Positions 7,435-17,344 of a stretch of DNA of 34,257 nt are shown here, in pieces. Positions within the stretch are counted from its first letter, which is position 1; the number at the start of each line of letters is the position of its first letter. Source of the DNA: Ectothiorhodospiraceae bacterium (GTDB taxonomy: Bacteria; Pseudomonadota; Gammaproteobacteria; Nitrococcales; Aquisalimonadaceae); the NCBI GenBank assembly GCA_003565775.1, contig PXAT01000074.1:1-34257 (forward strand), written 5' to 3'. The notes below the pieces were generated by a model. The model was not told the DNA's origin. It saw nothing but the letters and a program-made list of their open reading frames with translations, and ran no database searches. A program made the translations under genes and the position numbers.

Positions 7435-8613
7435 TTACTTCGCGCGCTCGCTCAGGATCTGCACCGCCGGCAGGGTCTTGCCCTCGAGGAACTCGAGGAA
7501 GGCACCGCCACCGGTGGAGATGTAAGAGATACGGTCGCTGATACCGTACTTGGCGACCGCGGCCAGGGTGTCACCGCCACCGGCGATCGAGAACGCCGGG
7601 CTGGCGGCAATGGCCTCGGACAATGCCTTGGTGCCATTGCCGAACTGGTCGATCTCGAACACACCGACCGGCCCGTTCCAGACGATGGTGCCGGCTTCCT
7701 TCAGGCGCTCGGCATAGAGGCGCGCAGTCTCCGGTCCGATATCCAGAATCAGGTCGTCGTCGGCAACCTGGTCCACCGGCTTGGTTTCGGCGGCCGCATC
7801 GGCGGAAAACTCCTTGGCCGTCACCACATCGACCGGCACCGGGATTTCGCCGCCGCGGGACTTCGCCTGATCCATCAGACGTTTCGCCTCGTCCACCAGA
7901 TCCGCCTCGTACAGCGACTTGCCTACCGGATACCCGGCGGCGGCAATGAACGTGTTCGCGATACCGCCGCCCACAATCAGCTGATCGACCACGCCAGCCA
8001 GCGATTCCAGCACGGTGAGCTTGCTCGACACCTTGGAGCCGCCGACGATGGCGGTCAGCGGCCGCTTCGGTTCTTCCAGCGCCTTGCCGAGGGCATCCAG
8101 CTCAGCGGCCAGCAGCGGCCCGGCACAGGCGACCGGCGCGAAGCGGGCGACGCCGTGGGTCGAGGCCTGCGCCCGATGGGCGGTGCCGAACGCGTCCATG
8201 ACGTAGACGTCACACAGCGCCGCCATTTTCCGTGACAGGGCCTCGTCGTCCTTCTTCTCGCCCGCGTTGAAACGCACGTTCTCGCAGATCACCACTTCGC
8301 CCTCGGCGACGTCGACACCGTCCAGCCAGTCGGCGATCAGCCGCACCGGCTGACCCAGCAGACCCTCCAGATGCTTCGCCACCGGGGCCAGCGAGGCTTC
8401 CGGATCGAACTCGCCTTCCTTGGGCCGACCCAGATGGCTCATCAGCATGACCCGCGCACCCGCCTCCAGCGCCATGCGGATGGTCGGCAACGACGCGCGA
8501 ATGCGCGTGTCATCCCCCACCTGACCGTCCTTCACCGGCACGTTCAGATCCTGCCGGATCAGGACACGCTTGCCCTTCAGATCCAGATCGCTCATGCGAA
8601 TAACGTTCGCCAT
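7435..8613 (-). CDS. pgk: Phosphoglycerate kinase
   Basis: A 392-residue cytosolic enzyme converting 1,3-bisphosphoglycerate and ADP to 3-phosphoglycerate and ATP; the usual bacterial length is about 390. The N-terminus [27 protein letters not shown] contains the family signature, followed by [12 protein letters not shown], the substrate-binding HLGRP, the hinge region with [15 protein letters not shown], and the nucleotide-binding [13 protein letters not shown] near the C-terminus. The ATG at 8611-8613 matches the E. coli start and is preceded by a strong GAGGAG. It is the last gene of a tkt-epd-pgk operon, starting 29 bases after epd. Fructose-bisphosphate aldolase, the usual next gene in pseudomonads, is absent here, and the operon ends at the bidirectional terminator. 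Confidence 0.97.
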   Translation of the reverse strand: MANVIRMSDLDLKGKRVLIRQDLNVPVKDGQVGDDTRIRASLPTIRMALEAGARVMLMSHLGRPKEGEFDPEASLAPVAKHLEGLLGQPVRLIADWLDGVDVAEGEVVICENVRFNAGEKKDDEALSRKMAALCDVYVMDAFGTAHRAQASTHGVARFAPVACAGPLLAAELDALGKALEEPKRPLTAIVGGSKVSSKLTVLESLAGVVDQLIVGGGIANTFIAAAGYPVGKSLYEADLVDEAKRLMDQAKSRGGEIPVPVDVVTAKEFSADAAAETKPVDQVADDDLILDIGPETARLYAERLKEAGTIVWNGPVGVFEIDQFGNGTKALSEAIAASPAFSIAGGGDTLAAVAKYGISDRISYISTGGGAFLEFLEGKTLPAVQILSERAK

Positions 8614-8642
8614 GGTGTCTCTCCTCAGTCTTTTGAAAATCG

Positions 8643-9662
8643 TTATATCTGGGTCTGGAATCCGCGCGCCCAGCAATCGGCGACATCCAGCATGCGGCAG
8701 GCAAAGGCCCACTCGTTATCGAACCAGGCCATGACCGTCAGCAAGCGACCGCCACTGACCCGGGTCTGAGTCAGGTCGACGATGCTGGATCGCGTGTCAT
8801 GGTTGAAATCGCAGGAGGCATGCGGCAGATCGGTCCAGCCGAGCACCCCGACGGAACCCGCCTGCAGGATTTCGTTGACCTGCGCCGTATCGGTGTCGCG
8901 GGACATCATCAGGTTCAGCTCCATGACCGACACGTTCATGGTCGGCACACGCAGGTGGCGCGCATGAATGCGCCCCTCCAGCTCCGGCAGCAGACGCTCG
9001 ATCCCCCGGGCCAGCTCGGTGGACACAGGGATCACCGAATGCATCGCCGAGCGCGTTCGCCGCAGGTCACTGCGATGATAGCCGTCCAGTATCGGCTGAT
9101 CGTTCATCGCCGAGTGCAGCGTCGTGATGCCGACCGCCTCGACCCCCAGTTCGCGATGCAGCAATTGCAGCAACGGCACCACGCAGTTGGTGGTGCAGGA
9201 CGCGTTCGACACCAGTCGGGCCTGATCCGGGATCGACTGCTCGTTGACCCCCATGACCACAGTGGTATCGGTGTCTTCCCGGGTATTCATCGGTTGCGAC
9301 AGCAGCAGTCGCGGGCAACCGGCGGCCAGATACCGCTCGGCGGTGGCCCGGTCGCCGAAACTGCCGGAACATTCCAGCAGCAGATCCAGATCCAGCGCCG
9401 CCCAGTCCACCTCTTCGGGTCGCGTTGCGTGCGTCACCGGGATCAGCCGGCCGTTGACCTGCAGCCCGCCGGCGACCTGCTCGACCTGACCGGGGAAGCG
9501 GCCATGGGTCGAATCGAACTGACTCAGGTAGGCCATGCTGGCCAGATCCTGAGGCTCGTTGATCGCCACCACCTGAACACGCTCCGCGTCGCCGCGCTCG
9601 TAGAGAGCACGCAGGACGCAACGGCCGATACGGCCGTAACCATTGATCGCGACGCGGAGCAT
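8643..9662 (-). CDS. epd: Erythrose-4-phosphate dehydrogenase (GapA family)
   Basis: A 339-residue NAD-dependent dehydrogenase, the same length as E. coli Epd. [17 protein letters not shown] is the nucleotide-binding loop, SNASCTTN carries the catalytic cysteine (residue 156) and [10 protein letters not shown] the catalytic histidine. [19 protein letters not shown] and [14 protein letters not shown] are family motifs. HSAMNDQ and DFNHD are closer to Epd (HSAMHDQ, DFNHD) than to typical GapA, and the tkt-epd-pgk order is that seen in E. coli and Pseudomonas. Epd oxidises erythrose 4-phosphate to 4-phosphoerythronate for pyridoxal phosphate synthesis; transketolase next door produces that sugar. 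A glyceraldehyde-3-phosphate dehydrogenase role cannot be excluded. It starts 10 bases after the tkt stop. Confidence 0.88.
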   Translation of the reverse strand: MLRVAINGYGRIGRCVLRALYERGDAERVQVVAINEPQDLASMAYLSQFDSTHGRFPGQVEQVAGGLQVNGRLIPVTHATRPEEVDWAALDLDLLLECSGSFGDRATAERYLAAGCPRLLLSQPMNTREDTDTTVVMGVNEQSIPDQARLVSNASCTTNCVVPLLQLLHRELGVEAVGITTLHSAMNDQPILDGYHRSDLRRTRSAMHSVIPVSTELARGIERLLPELEGRIHARHLRVPTMNVSVMELNLMMSRDTDTAQVNEILQAGSVGVLGWTDLPHASCDFNHDTRSSIVDLTQTRVSGGRLLTVMAWFDNEWAFACRMLDVADCWARGFQTQI

Positions 9663-9672
9663 GCGAGCCGGA

Positions 9673-11673
9673 TCAGCTCTGGAGCAGGGCCTTCGCCCGC
9701 TTGACGACGTTTTCGGTGGTGAAGCCGAACAGCTTGAACAGGTCCGGCGCCGGTGCCGACTCGCCATAGCCGGTCATGCCGATGATGTCGCCGTCCAGGC
9801 CGACATACTTGTGCCAGCCGTCGACATGCGCCGCCTCGATGGCGAGCCGCTTGCTGACCGCCCTCGGCAATACCGACTCGCGGTAGGCGGCATCCTGTTG
9901 CTCGAACACCTCGAGGCAGGGCATGGACGCCACGCGCACCTTGACCCCGGCGTCGGTGAGTTCCTGCCAGGCATTCACCGCCAGCTCCACTTCGGAACCG
10001 GTGGCGATCAGCAGCAGCTCGGGCGTGCCGTCGCAATCCTTGAGGACGTACCCGCCGCGGGCCACGGCTGCCAGCTGGGCCTCGTCACGCGGCTGGTGGG
10101 GCAGACCCTGACGGGTCAGAACCAGCGAGGTCGGACCATCCACACGCTCCACCCCGGCACGCCAGGCAGCCACGGTCTCGACCAGATCACAGGGGCGCCA
10201 GACGTGCATGTTGGGAATGATGCGCAGGCTCGGCACATGCTCGATCGGCTGATGGGTCGGACCGTCCTCGCCGAGACCGATGGAATCGTGGGTATAGACC
10301 AGCACCACACGCTGCTTCATCAGCGCCGCCATGCGCACGGCATTGCGCGCGTAATCGGAGAACACCAGGAAAGTGCCGCCATAGGGCAGCAGACCACGAT
10401 GCAGGGCGATGCCGTTCATGACCGCGGTCATGCCGAACTCGCGCACGCCGTAGTAGATGTAGTTGCCGTCGGCGACATCGGTGGAAATGGCCTTGGTGCC
10501 CGACCAGTTGGTGTTGTTGGAGCCGGTCAGGTCGGCGGAGCCGCCGAGGAATTCCGGCAGATGCGGGCCGAAGCCCTCGATCACCATCTGCGAGGCCTTG
10601 CGTGTCGCCACCTTTTCGGCCTTTTCGTTGGCATCCCGCACAAGCTTGTCGGCAGCAGCGGCGAAATCCGCCGGCAGTTCGCCGCGCATGCGCCGCTCGA
10701 ACTCGGCGGCGAGTTCCGGATGCGCCTGTCTGTAGGCCGCGAAGGCCTGGTTCCAGCTGTCTTCGGCGGCCTTGCCGGCCTCGACCGCGCTCCAGCCCTT
10801 GTAGATCTCGTCCGGGATCTCGAACGGCCCGTGCTGCCAGCCGATGGCCGCGCGCGTCGCGGCCACTTCATCGTCACCCAGCGCCGCACCATGCACGTCC
10901 TTGGTGCCGGCCTTGTTCGGCGACCCCATGCCGATCACGGTCTTGCAGCAGATCATGGTCGGCTTGTCGGTCACCGACTTGGCTTCCTCGATGGCCTTGT
11001 TCACCGCATCGCTGTCGTGGCCATCGACGTTCTCGACCACATGCCAGCCGTAGGCGCGGAAGCGTTCCGGGGTGTTGTCGGTAAACCAGCCGGTAACGTC
11101 GCCGTCGATGGAGATGCCATTGTCGTCATACATCACGGTGAGCTTGCCCAGCCCCAGCGTCCCCGCCAGCGAGCAGACCTCGTGCGAGATGCCTTCCATC
11201 AGGCAGCCGTCACCGGTGAAGCACCAGGTCCGGTGGTCAACCACGGTGTGCCCCGGCCGGTTGAACTGGGTCGCCAGCACCTTCTCCGCCAGCGCCATGC
11301 CGACCGCGTTGGCCAGGCCCTGGCCCAGCGGGCCGGTGGTGGTTTCGATGCCCGGCGCGTAATCATGCTCCGGATGACCGGCGGTCATGGCATGCAACTG
11401 CCGGAAGTTCCTGATCTGCTCCATCGGCAGGTCGTAACCGGTCAGGTGCAACAGGCTGTAGATCAGCATCGAGCCGTGCCCGTTGGACAGGACGAAGCGG
11501 TCGCGATCCGCCCAGTCCGGGTTACGCGGGTTGTGCCGGAGATGGTCGTTCCAGAGCACTTCGGCGATTTCCGCCATGCCCATGGGCGCACCGGGGTGAC
11601 CGGAATTGGCCTTCTGTACGGCATCCATGCTCAGGGCTCGAATGGCATTCGCCAGGTCTTTACGCGACGTCAT
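9673..11673 (-). CDS. tkt: Transketolase
   Basis: A 666-residue thiamine-diphosphate enzyme of the pentose phosphate pathway; E. coli TktA has 663. The N-terminus [34 protein letters not shown] is characteristic. [18 protein letters not shown] followed by [10 protein letters not shown] forms the cofactor and metal site. [14 protein letters not shown], the pyrimidine-domain region around [23 protein letters not shown], and the C-terminal regulatory-like domain are all present. The ATG at 11671-11673 has AGGAG upstream and matches family starts; the frame stays open beyond it without plausible protein. It heads the tkt-epd-pgk operon and is divergent from metK. It supplies erythrose 4-phosphate for epd. 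Confidence 0.97.
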   Translation of the reverse strand: MTSRKDLANAIRALSMDAVQKANSGHPGAPMGMAEIAEVLWNDHLRHNPRNPDWADRDRFVLSNGHGSMLIYSLLHLTGYDLPMEQIRNFRQLHAMTAGHPEHDYAPGIETTTGPLGQGLANAVGMALAEKVLATQFNRPGHTVVDHRTWCFTGDGCLMEGISHEVCSLAGTLGLGKLTVMYDDNGISIDGDVTGWFTDNTPERFRAYGWHVVENVDGHDSDAVNKAIEEAKSVTDKPTMICCKTVIGMGSPNKAGTKDVHGAALGDDEVAATRAAIGWQHGPFEIPDEIYKGWSAVEAGKAAEDSWNQAFAAYRQAHPELAAEFERRMRGELPADFAAAADKLVRDANEKAEKVATRKASQMVIEGFGPHLPEFLGGSADLTGSNNTNWSGTKAISTDVADGNYIYYGVREFGMTAVMNGIALHRGLLPYGGTFLVFSDYARNAVRMAALMKQRVVLVYTHDSIGLGEDGPTHQPIEHVPSLRIIPNMHVWRPCDLVETVAAWRAGVERVDGPTSLVLTRQGLPHQPRDEAQLAAVARGGYVLKDCDGTPELLLIATGSEVELAVNAWQELTDAGVKVRVASMPCLEVFEQQDAAYRESVLPRAVSKRLAIEAAHVDGWHKYVGLDGDIIGMTGYGESAPAPDLFKLFGFTTENVVKRAKALLQS

Positions 11674-12173
11674 GAGTCGGCTACTCCTCTCTATAAAACC
11701 ATGTCCGGGCTGCGCACCAACCGCTTCGCCCAAGCAAACGCCGGCTGCTCCCGTCAGACGCGGCCACGGCCGGTCCCGGTGGCGACCGCAGATCGCAGAT
11801 CGCAACGGTAAGGAACCGGCGCCGACGCCAACAGGGCGGCCATGCAGGTCATGCGTTATCACTCGCCCGGGCTTCTTGAGAGCCCTTCCGGACGACGTGT
11901 CGTTTTCGCGGTTGGTGCCGTGAAAAGGCGGCAATTTTCTCGAAGTTTTCCCGTTGCAGCAAGCGCTCTTATTTAAGCGGCGCTGCCGACCACCGGAAAA
12001 CGTTCGGGAACACGCAGGCGAAATGGGCGTCAACAGACTGGAAATTCGGCGCTCAAACCGTACACTTGTTGGTCGTTTGCGTCAGCCTGCAGCAGACCAC
12101 GGTCGCCTCGGGCGCCCGAAACCCGCGATTGCGCCGTCGTATTGAAGACAATAGTTGATAAGGAGACTGACGG
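11674..12173. other. Divergent intergenic region between tkt and metK
   Basis: This 500-base gap must hold promoters for both tkt and metK. I see no protein, no SAM riboswitch and no strong terminator. A small tandem repeat of GCAGATC lies near 11789-11802. A/T-richer patches at 11930-11976 are the likeliest promoter zone, but no hexamer pair is convincing. A MetR- or MetJ-like operator was not recognised. Confidence 0.5.
12160..12165 (+). promoter_or_regulatory. Shine-Dalgarno of metK fixing a TTG start
   Basis: AAGGAG lies 8 bases before TTG at 12174. The next residues, [17 protein letters not shown], match MetK proteins from their first codons, so this TTG is the start. Confidence 0.85.
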
Positions 12174-13337
12174 TTGAGCGAATTCCTGTTTACCTCTGAA
12201 TCGGTATCGGCCGGCCATCCGGACAAAATGGCCGACCAGATCTCCGATGCGGTCCTCGATGCGATCCTGACCCAGGATCCGAATGCCCGTGTGGCCTGCG
12301 AGACCCTGACCAAGACCGGCATGATCCTGCTCGCCGGCGAGATCAAGATGCTGCCCGAGGTGAATGTCGATTTCGAGGAGATCGCTCGCGACACCGTCAA
12401 GCGCATCGGCTACACCAGTTCCTCGATGGGCTTCGATTCCGAGACCTGCGCCTTCATCAATGCGCTGGGCAAGCAGTCCATGGATATCAACCAGGGCGTC
12501 GATCGCAGCTCACCGGAGGAACAGGGTGCCGGCGATCAGGGCCTGATGTTCGGTTATGCCTGCGACGAAACCGATGTCCTGATGCCGGCAGCGATCACCT
12601 ATGCCCATCGGCTGGTGCAGCGTCAGTCGCAGCTGCGGGCGAGCGGCGAGCTGGGCTGGCTGCGGCCGGATGCCAAGAGTCAGGTGACCCTGCGCTACCG
12701 CGATGGTCGCCCGGTGGCCGTGGACACCGTGGTGCTGTCGACGCAACACGCCGAGGAAGCGAAGGACGCCGAGATCCGCGAAGCGGTGATCGAGCAGATC
12801 ATCAAACCGGTGCTGCCGGAACAGTGGATCACGGCCGACACGCGCTATCTGGTGAACCCGACCGGACGCTTCGTCGTCGGCGGACCAATGGGCGATTGCG
12901 GTCTGACCGGGCGCAAGATCATCGTCGACACGTATGGCGGCATGGCCCGCCACGGCGGCGGTGCCTTTTCCGGCAAGGATCCGTCCAAGGTCGACCGCTC
13001 GGCCGCCTATGCCTGCCGCTATGTGGCCAAGAACATCGTCGCGGCCGGCCTGGCCGCCAAATGCGAAGTGCAGGTGTCCTATGCCATCGGCGTCGCCGAA
13101 CCGACCTCGGTGATGGTGGATACCTTCGGCACCGGCCAGATCGCCGACAGCCAGATCGAGCGCCTGGTGCGTGACCATTTCGACCTGAAGCCCTGGGGCA
13201 TCATCAACATGCTGGATCTGTTGCGGCCGATCTACGGCCCCACAGCCGCTTACGGTCACTTCGGCCGCAGCGAGGAACATTTCACCTGGGAGCGGACCGA
13301 TCGCGCGGAGAGCCTCCGCACCGCCGCCGCGGCCTGA
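12174..13337 (+). CDS. metK: S-adenosylmethionine synthetase
   Basis: A 387-residue cytosolic enzyme making SAM from methionine and ATP; E. coli MetK has 384. [23 protein letters not shown] holds the ATP- and metal-binding GHPDK motif. [16 protein letters not shown] is the first signature hexapeptide region, and [23 protein letters not shown] is the phosphate-binding loop with its catalytic lysines. The start is TTG with an excellent Shine-Dalgarno sequence. It leads a run of SAM-cycle genes (metK, ahcY, metF, bioA) on this strand, with an SAH riboswitch between it and ahcY. Confidence 0.97.
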   Translation: MSEFLFTSESVSAGHPDKMADQISDAVLDAILTQDPNARVACETLTKTGMILLAGEIKMLPEVNVDFEEIARDTVKRIGYTSSSMGFDSETCAFINALGKQSMDINQGVDRSSPEEQGAGDQGLMFGYACDETDVLMPAAITYAHRLVQRQSQLRASGELGWLRPDAKSQVTLRYRDGRPVAVDTVVLSTQHAEEAKDAEIREAVIEQIIKPVLPEQWITADTRYLVNPTGRFVVGGPMGDCGLTGRKIIVDTYGGMARHGGGAFSGKDPSKVDRSAAYACRYVAKNIVAAGLAAKCEVQVSYAIGVAEPTSVMVDTFGTGQIADSQIERLVRDHFDLKPWGIINMLDLLRPIYGPTAAYGHFGRSEEHFTWERTDRAESLRTAAAA

Positions 13338-13352
13338 CGTTTCAACCTATTC

Positions 13353-13430
13353 GGGACGGCCGAGGAGCGCTGCAACGGGAGTTTCCCTGCCAGGCTTGGC
13401 CGTCACCACCCATGATCGAACGGCGCTCGA
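13353..13430 (+). ncRNA. S-adenosylhomocysteine riboswitch
   Basis: The conserved CGAGGAGCGCTGC block (13361-13373), CCAGGCTTGGCC (13390-13401) and AACGGCGCTC (13419-13428) match the SAH riboswitch consensus. GACGGCC (13355-13361) pairs with GGCCGTC (13398-13404) as the outer stem. GGGA/TCCC (13377-13387) forms the internal hairpin, and GAGCGC (13365-13370) pairs with GCGCTC (13423-13428) as the pseudoknot. These RNAs bind SAH in preference to SAM and turn on ahcY when SAH builds up, exactly the gene found downstream. Confidence 0.93.
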
Positions 13431-13437
13431 CGAACGC

Positions 13438-13460
13438 GAGACATGTGCACCGCATGTCTC
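13438..13460 (+). promoter_or_regulatory. Hairpin between the SAH riboswitch and the ahcY Shine-Dalgarno
   Basis: GAGACATG (13438-13445) and CATGTCTC (13453-13460) form a perfect 8-bp stem with a 7-base loop. It starts 10 bases after the riboswitch pseudoknot and ends 5 bases before the AAGGAG of ahcY (13465-13470). It may be part of the expression platform or may hold the ribosome site open. No T-run follows, so it is not a terminator. Confidence 0.5.
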
Positions 13461-13478
13461 CAGCAAGGAGTGAGCACC

Positions 13479-14894
13479 ATGAATGCAGTAGTTGAGAGCA
13501 AGGCACCGGATTACATTGTCCGCGATATCGGCCTCGCCGACTGGGGTCGCAAGGAAATCGGCATCGCCGAAACGGAAATGCCCGGCCTGATGGCCGTACG
13601 CGAGGAATACCGCGATCAGCAGCCGCTCAAGGGCGCGCGCATCGCCGGCAGCCTGCACATGACCATCCAGACCGCGGTCCTGATCGAAGCGCTGACCGAC
13701 CTCGGCGCCGATGTGCGCTGGGCCTCCTGCAACATCTACTCGACCCAGGATCATGCCGCCGCCGCGATCGCCGCCAGCGGCGTGCCGGTGTTCGCCTACA
13801 AGGGCGAAAGCCTCGAGGAGTACTGGGAGTACTGCCATCGGATTTTCGAGTTCGAGGACGGCCAGACCGCCACCACGATCCTCGATGACGGCGGTGACGC
13901 CACGCTGCTGCTGAACCTGGGCGCCCAGGCGGAGAAGGATCCGTCGGTCCTGGACAACCCGGGCAGCGACGAGGAAAAGGCCCTGTTCGCCAGCATCCGT
14001 GCCCGGCTGGAAAGTCGCCACGGCTGGTATGGCAAGGCGCTGGCCTCGATCCAGGGGGTGAGCGAGGAAACCACCACCGGCGTCAGCCGCCTGCTGAGGA
14101 TGGAAAAGGACGGCTCGCTGCTGTTCCCGGCGATCAACGTCAACGATTCGGTGACCAAGTCCAAGTTCGACAATCTGTACGGCTGCCGCGAATCGCTGCT
14201 GGACGGCCTCAAGCGCGCCACCGACGTGATGATTGCCGGCAAGATCTGCGTGGTGTGCGGTTATGGCGATGTCGGCAAGGGCTGCGCCCAGAGCCTGCGC
14301 GGTCAGGGCGCCACGGTCTGGGTCACCGAAGTCGATCCGATCTGCGCCCTGCAGGCGATGATGGAAGGTTACCGTGTGGTCACGATGGAAGACGCCGCAC
14401 CACAGGCCGATATCTTCGTCACCGCCACCGGCAACTACAAGGTCATCACCCATGACCATGTGGTGCAGATGAAGCACAACGCCATCGTCTGCAACATCGG
14501 CCATTTCGATAACGAAATCGATGTTGCCAGCCTGAAGCAGTACCCGTGGGACAACATCAAGCCGCAGGTCGATCACATCACCCTCCCCAGCGGCAACCGC
14601 ATCATCCTGCTGGCCGAAGGGCGGCTGGTGAACCTGGGCTGCGCCACCGGTCACCCAAGTTTCGTCATGTCCAATTCCTTCACCAATCAGGTACTGGCGC
14701 AGATCGAGCTGGTACAGCATCGGGATCGCTACGAGAACAAGGTCTATGTGCTGCCCAAGCATCTGGACGAGAAGGTTGCGGCACTGCACCTCGAAAAGCT
14801 GGGCGCCAGGCTGACCCGGCTGACCGACGAGCAGGCCAGCTACCTGGGTCTTGACGCCGACGGCCCGTTCAAGCCGGACACCTACCGGTACTGA
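13479..14894 (+). CDS. ahcY: Adenosylhomocysteinase (SAH hydrolase)
   Basis: A 471-residue NAD-dependent enzyme that splits SAH into adenosine and homocysteine, relieving inhibition of methyltransferases; the long bacterial form is about 470 residues. The N-terminus contains [40 protein letters not shown] and [17 protein letters not shown] belong to the substrate domain. [20 protein letters not shown] is the NAD-binding loop, and [17 protein letters not shown] is the C-terminal signature. The ATG at 13479 has AAGGAG at 13465-13470; an in-frame ATG at 13443 lies in the riboswitch platform and is not used. Control is by the upstream SAH riboswitch. metF follows after a hairpin. Confidence 0.97.
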   Translation: MNAVVESKAPDYIVRDIGLADWGRKEIGIAETEMPGLMAVREEYRDQQPLKGARIAGSLHMTIQTAVLIEALTDLGADVRWASCNIYSTQDHAAAAIAASGVPVFAYKGESLEEYWEYCHRIFEFEDGQTATTILDDGGDATLLLNLGAQAEKDPSVLDNPGSDEEKALFASIRARLESRHGWYGKALASIQGVSEETTTGVSRLLRMEKDGSLLFPAINVNDSVTKSKFDNLYGCRESLLDGLKRATDVMIAGKICVVCGYGDVGKGCAQSLRGQGATVWVTEVDPICALQAMMEGYRVVTMEDAAPQADIFVTATGNYKVITHDHVVQMKHNAIVCNIGHFDNEIDVASLKQYPWDNIKPQVDHITLPSGNRIILLAEGRLVNLGCATGHPSFVMSNSFTNQVLAQIELVQHRDRYENKVYVLPKHLDEKVAALHLEKLGARLTRLTDEQASYLGLDADGPFKPDTYRY

Positions 14895-14916
14895 GCCGGC
14901 CCTGTTCTGGTCCGTT

Positions 14917-14949
14917 CGCCCTGTCAGCGCAGTGAGCGTTGGCAGGGCG
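14917..14949 (+). terminator. Strong hairpin between ahcY and metF, possible terminator or attenuator
   Basis: CGCCCTGTCAGCGC (14917-14930) pairs with GCGTTGGCAGGGCG (14936-14949) over all 14 positions with two G-T wobbles and a 5-base loop. A modest pyrimidine tract, CTCTTCGTTT, follows. It could lower readthrough from ahcY into metF. Confidence 0.55.
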
Positions 14950-14978
14950 CTCTTCGTTTGCAACAGGCGGTAACCAGC

Positions 14979-15860
14979 ATGACAGCCGACAGCCAGCCCT
15001 CACGGGTTTTCAGTTTCGAGTTCTTCCCGCCCAAGTCGGATGAGGCCGAGCAGCGCCTGCAACGCACGCGCCAGCGTCTCGCACGCATGGACCCACTTTT
15101 CTTTTCGGTGACCTTCGGTGCCGGCGGATCTACCCGCGACCGCACCTTCGAGACCGTGGTCGACATTCAGCGTCGCGGCGGCATCGACGCCTCACCGCAT
15201 CTGTCCTGCATCGGTGCGACCCCGGAGAACATCCGCGAGATCCTGCAGCAGTACCGGGATCACGGCATCCGTCACATCGTCGCCCTGCGCGGCGACATGC
15301 CGTCCGGCACCGGTATCGTCGGCGCTGGCCATTTCCGGTATGCCAGCGAACTGGTCGAGTTCATCCGCGCCGAGCACGGCGACCACTTCCGCATCGAGGT
15401 GGCCTGTTACCCGGAAGTCCACCCGCAGGCGGACGACGCCGACGCCGATCTCCGGCATTTCGTGCACAAGGTCGAATGCGGTGCCGACAGTGCCATCACG
15501 CAGTACTTCTTCAACGCCGACGCCTACTTCTATTTCGTCGAGCGCTGTCGCGATGCCGGCGTCACGGTGCCGATCGTCCCGGGCATCATGCCGATCATCA
15601 ATTTCAAGCAGCTGGCCCGTTTCTCGGATGCCTGTGGCGCCGAGATCCCGCGCTGGCTGCGCAAGCGGCTGAGCGCCTTCGCCGACGACAAGGCCTCGCT
15701 GCAGGCCTTCGGCGTCGAGGTGGTCAGTGACCTGTGCCAGCAGTTGCTGGACGGCGGCGCGCCCGGCCTGCACTTCTACACCCTCAACCAGGCCGCCCCG
15801 ACCGAAGCCATCTGGCACAATCTCGGGCTGCCGGTCAGCGCCGACAACGCCACCGCCTGA
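14979..15860 (+). CDS. metF: 5,10-methylenetetrahydrofolate reductase
   Basis: A 293-residue FAD-containing TIM-barrel enzyme making 5-methyltetrahydrofolate for methionine synthesis; E. coli MetF has 296. FSFEFFPPKSDEAE opens the barrel, followed by VTFGAGGSTRDRT, HLSCIGAT, IVALRGDMP, ACYPEVHPQA and GADSAITQYFFN, with the FAD/NADH-site motif VPGIMPI. The ATG at 14979 is preferred; a TTG at 14958 would add seven residues within the sequence after the hairpin. It completes the methyl cycle with ahcY and metK. bioA follows 10 bases after the stop. Confidence 0.95.
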   Translation: MTADSQPSRVFSFEFFPPKSDEAEQRLQRTRQRLARMDPLFFSVTFGAGGSTRDRTFETVVDIQRRGGIDASPHLSCIGATPENIREILQQYRDHGIRHIVALRGDMPSGTGIVGAGHFRYASELVEFIRAEHGDHFRIEVACYPEVHPQADDADADLRHFVHKVECGADSAITQYFFNADAYFYFVERCRDAGVTVPIVPGIMPIINFKQLARFSDACGAEIPRWLRKRLSAFADDKASLQAFGVEVVSDLCQQLLDGGAPGLHFYTLNQAAPTEAIWHNLGLPVSADNATA

Positions 15861-15870
15861 GGTCGTCACC

Positions 15871-17220
15871 ATGGGTACCGCCAACAGCGCACTCATCGAA
15901 CGGGATCTGCGGGTATTGTGGCACCCCTGTACCCAGATGAAGGATCACGAATGGCTGCCGCTGGTGCCGATCCGGCGGGGCGAAGGTGTCTGGCTGTACG
16001 ACCTGGACGGCAATCGCTATCTGGACGCCATCAGTTCCTGGTGGGTCAACCTGTTCGGTCACGCGCACCCTTACATCAACCAGCGCATCCGCGATCAGCT
16101 CGAGCAGCTGGAGCACGTGATCCTGGCCGGCTTCAGTCACGAACCGGTGGTCGAGCTGTCGGAACGGCTGGTGGAGCTGACGCCGGAACCACTGACCCGC
16201 TGCTTCTACACCGACAACGGCTCGTCCGCGGTCGAGGTGGCCCTGAAGATGAGCTACCACTACTGGCGCAATCACGGCCAGCCGCAGAAGCAGCGCTTCA
16301 TCACCCTGTCCGGCAGTTACCATGGCGAGACCCTGGGTACCCTCGGTGTCGGTGACGTGGCCCTGTACAAGGAAACCTACAAGCCGCTGCTGATGGAGGC
16401 CCTGACGGTGCCTTCGCCGGACTGCCATGCGCGCGAGCCGGGGGTCAGCTGGGAGGCCCACAGTCGCGAGATGTTCCGGCACATGGAGGCGGCACTCGAG
16501 GCGCATGCCCACGAAACGGCGGCGGTGATCGTCGAGCCGCTGGGGCAGTGCGCTACCGGCATGCGCATGTACCACCCGGTCTACCTGCAATTGCTGCGCG
16601 AGGCCTGCGACCGCCATGGCGTGCACCTGATCGCCGACGAGATCGCCGTCGGTTTCGGCCGCACCGGCACCCTGTTCGCCTGCGAACAGGCGGATATCTG
16701 TGCCGATTTCCTGTGTCTGTCCAAGGGACTGACAGCCGGCTACCTGCCGCTGGCCGTGGTCCTGACCACCGACAACGTGTTCGACGCCTTCTACGACGAC
16801 TACGCCAGCCTGCGTGCCTTCATGCACTCGCACAGCTACACCGGGAACCCGCTGGCCTGCACCGCGGCACTGGCAACGCTGGACCTGTTTCGCGACAGCG
16901 ACGTGATCGGCCGCAACCGGATCCTGGCCGCACACATGGCCGAGGCGGTGGCGCCCCTCGCCGAGCACCCGAACATCGGCGAGATTCGCCAGACCGGCAT
17001 GATCCTGGCCATGGAGATGCAGCAGACAGACGGCAGGCCTTTCCCGTTCGAGGAACGCCGCGGCATCCGCGTCTACCAGCACGCCCTCACCCGCGAAGCC
17101 CTGCTCCGCCCGCTCGGCAATGTGGTCTATTTCATGCCGCCATACGTGATTACGGAAAAGCAGATTGATCACCTGGCAACGGTCGCCGCCGAGGGGATTG
17201 AGCGCGCGACGCGGCGCTAA
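15871..17220 (+). CDS. bioA: Adenosylmethionine-8-amino-7-oxononanoate aminotransferase
   Basis: A 449-residue PLP-dependent class III aminotransferase of biotin synthesis. It uses SAM as amino donor to turn 7-keto-8-aminopelargonate into 7,8-diaminopelargonate. LWHPCTQMKDHE near the N-terminus is the BioA-specific active-site signature, followed by SSWWVNLFGHAHP, the phosphate-binding DNGSSAVEVALKM and LIADEIAVGFGRTG. The PLP lysine is K285 in CLSKGLTAGYLPLA. The ATG at 15871 has GAGGT upstream. No other biotin gene is nearby, so its place after metK-ahcY-metF fits its use of SAM. It is convergent with rsmE, and the gap between them is filled by a fold-back element. Confidence 0.95.
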   Translation: MGTANSALIERDLRVLWHPCTQMKDHEWLPLVPIRRGEGVWLYDLDGNRYLDAISSWWVNLFGHAHPYINQRIRDQLEQLEHVILAGFSHEPVVELSERLVELTPEPLTRCFYTDNGSSAVEVALKMSYHYWRNHGQPQKQRFITLSGSYHGETLGTLGVGDVALYKETYKPLLMEALTVPSPDCHAREPGVSWEAHSREMFRHMEAALEAHAHETAAVIVEPLGQCATGMRMYHPVYLQLLREACDRHGVHLIADEIAVGFGRTGTLFACEQADICADFLCLSKGLTAGYLPLAVVLTTDNVFDAFYDDYASLRAFMHSHSYTGNPLACTAALATLDLFRDSDVIGRNRILAAHMAEAVAPLAEHPNIGEIRQTGMILAMEMQQTDGRPFPFEERRGIRVYQHALTREALLRPLGNVVYFMPPYVITEKQIDHLATVAAEGIERATRR

Positions 17221-17344
17221 GGTTCGAGGAGCGGGGTACGATGTTCGAGGGGAAAAGCCGGCGCCCCGCACGCAGCGCCCAACACCGGATGCCGGGCGCG
17301 AGGCGCATTCTTCTCCTCGCTCCTTGGCCCTCGCACCTCGAACC
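17221..17344. repeat. Fold-back element filling the bioA/rsmE convergent gap
   Basis: GGTTCGAGG (17221-17229) is perfectly inverted at 17336-17344; extended to 16 bases, the arms match at 14. The arms contain degenerate GCGAGG/TTCGAGG-like units. An inner stem, GCGCCC (17275-17280) with GGGCGC (17294-17299), lies inside. One arm starts right after the bioA stop codon and the other reaches the first base of the rsmE stop triplet. There is no T-run. It may be a dispersed intergenic repeat that also works as a two-way transcription barrier. Confidence 0.65.

Noticed and set aside
12000-12173. SAM riboswitch upstream of metK
   Set aside because: No SAM-I, SAM-II or SAM-IV-like conserved blocks were seen. 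The only recognised riboswitch is the SAH type before ahcY.
17221-17344. CRISPR or tandem-repeat array in the bioA/rsmE gap
   Set aside because: The units are degenerate and inverted, without regular spacers or cas genes nearby.
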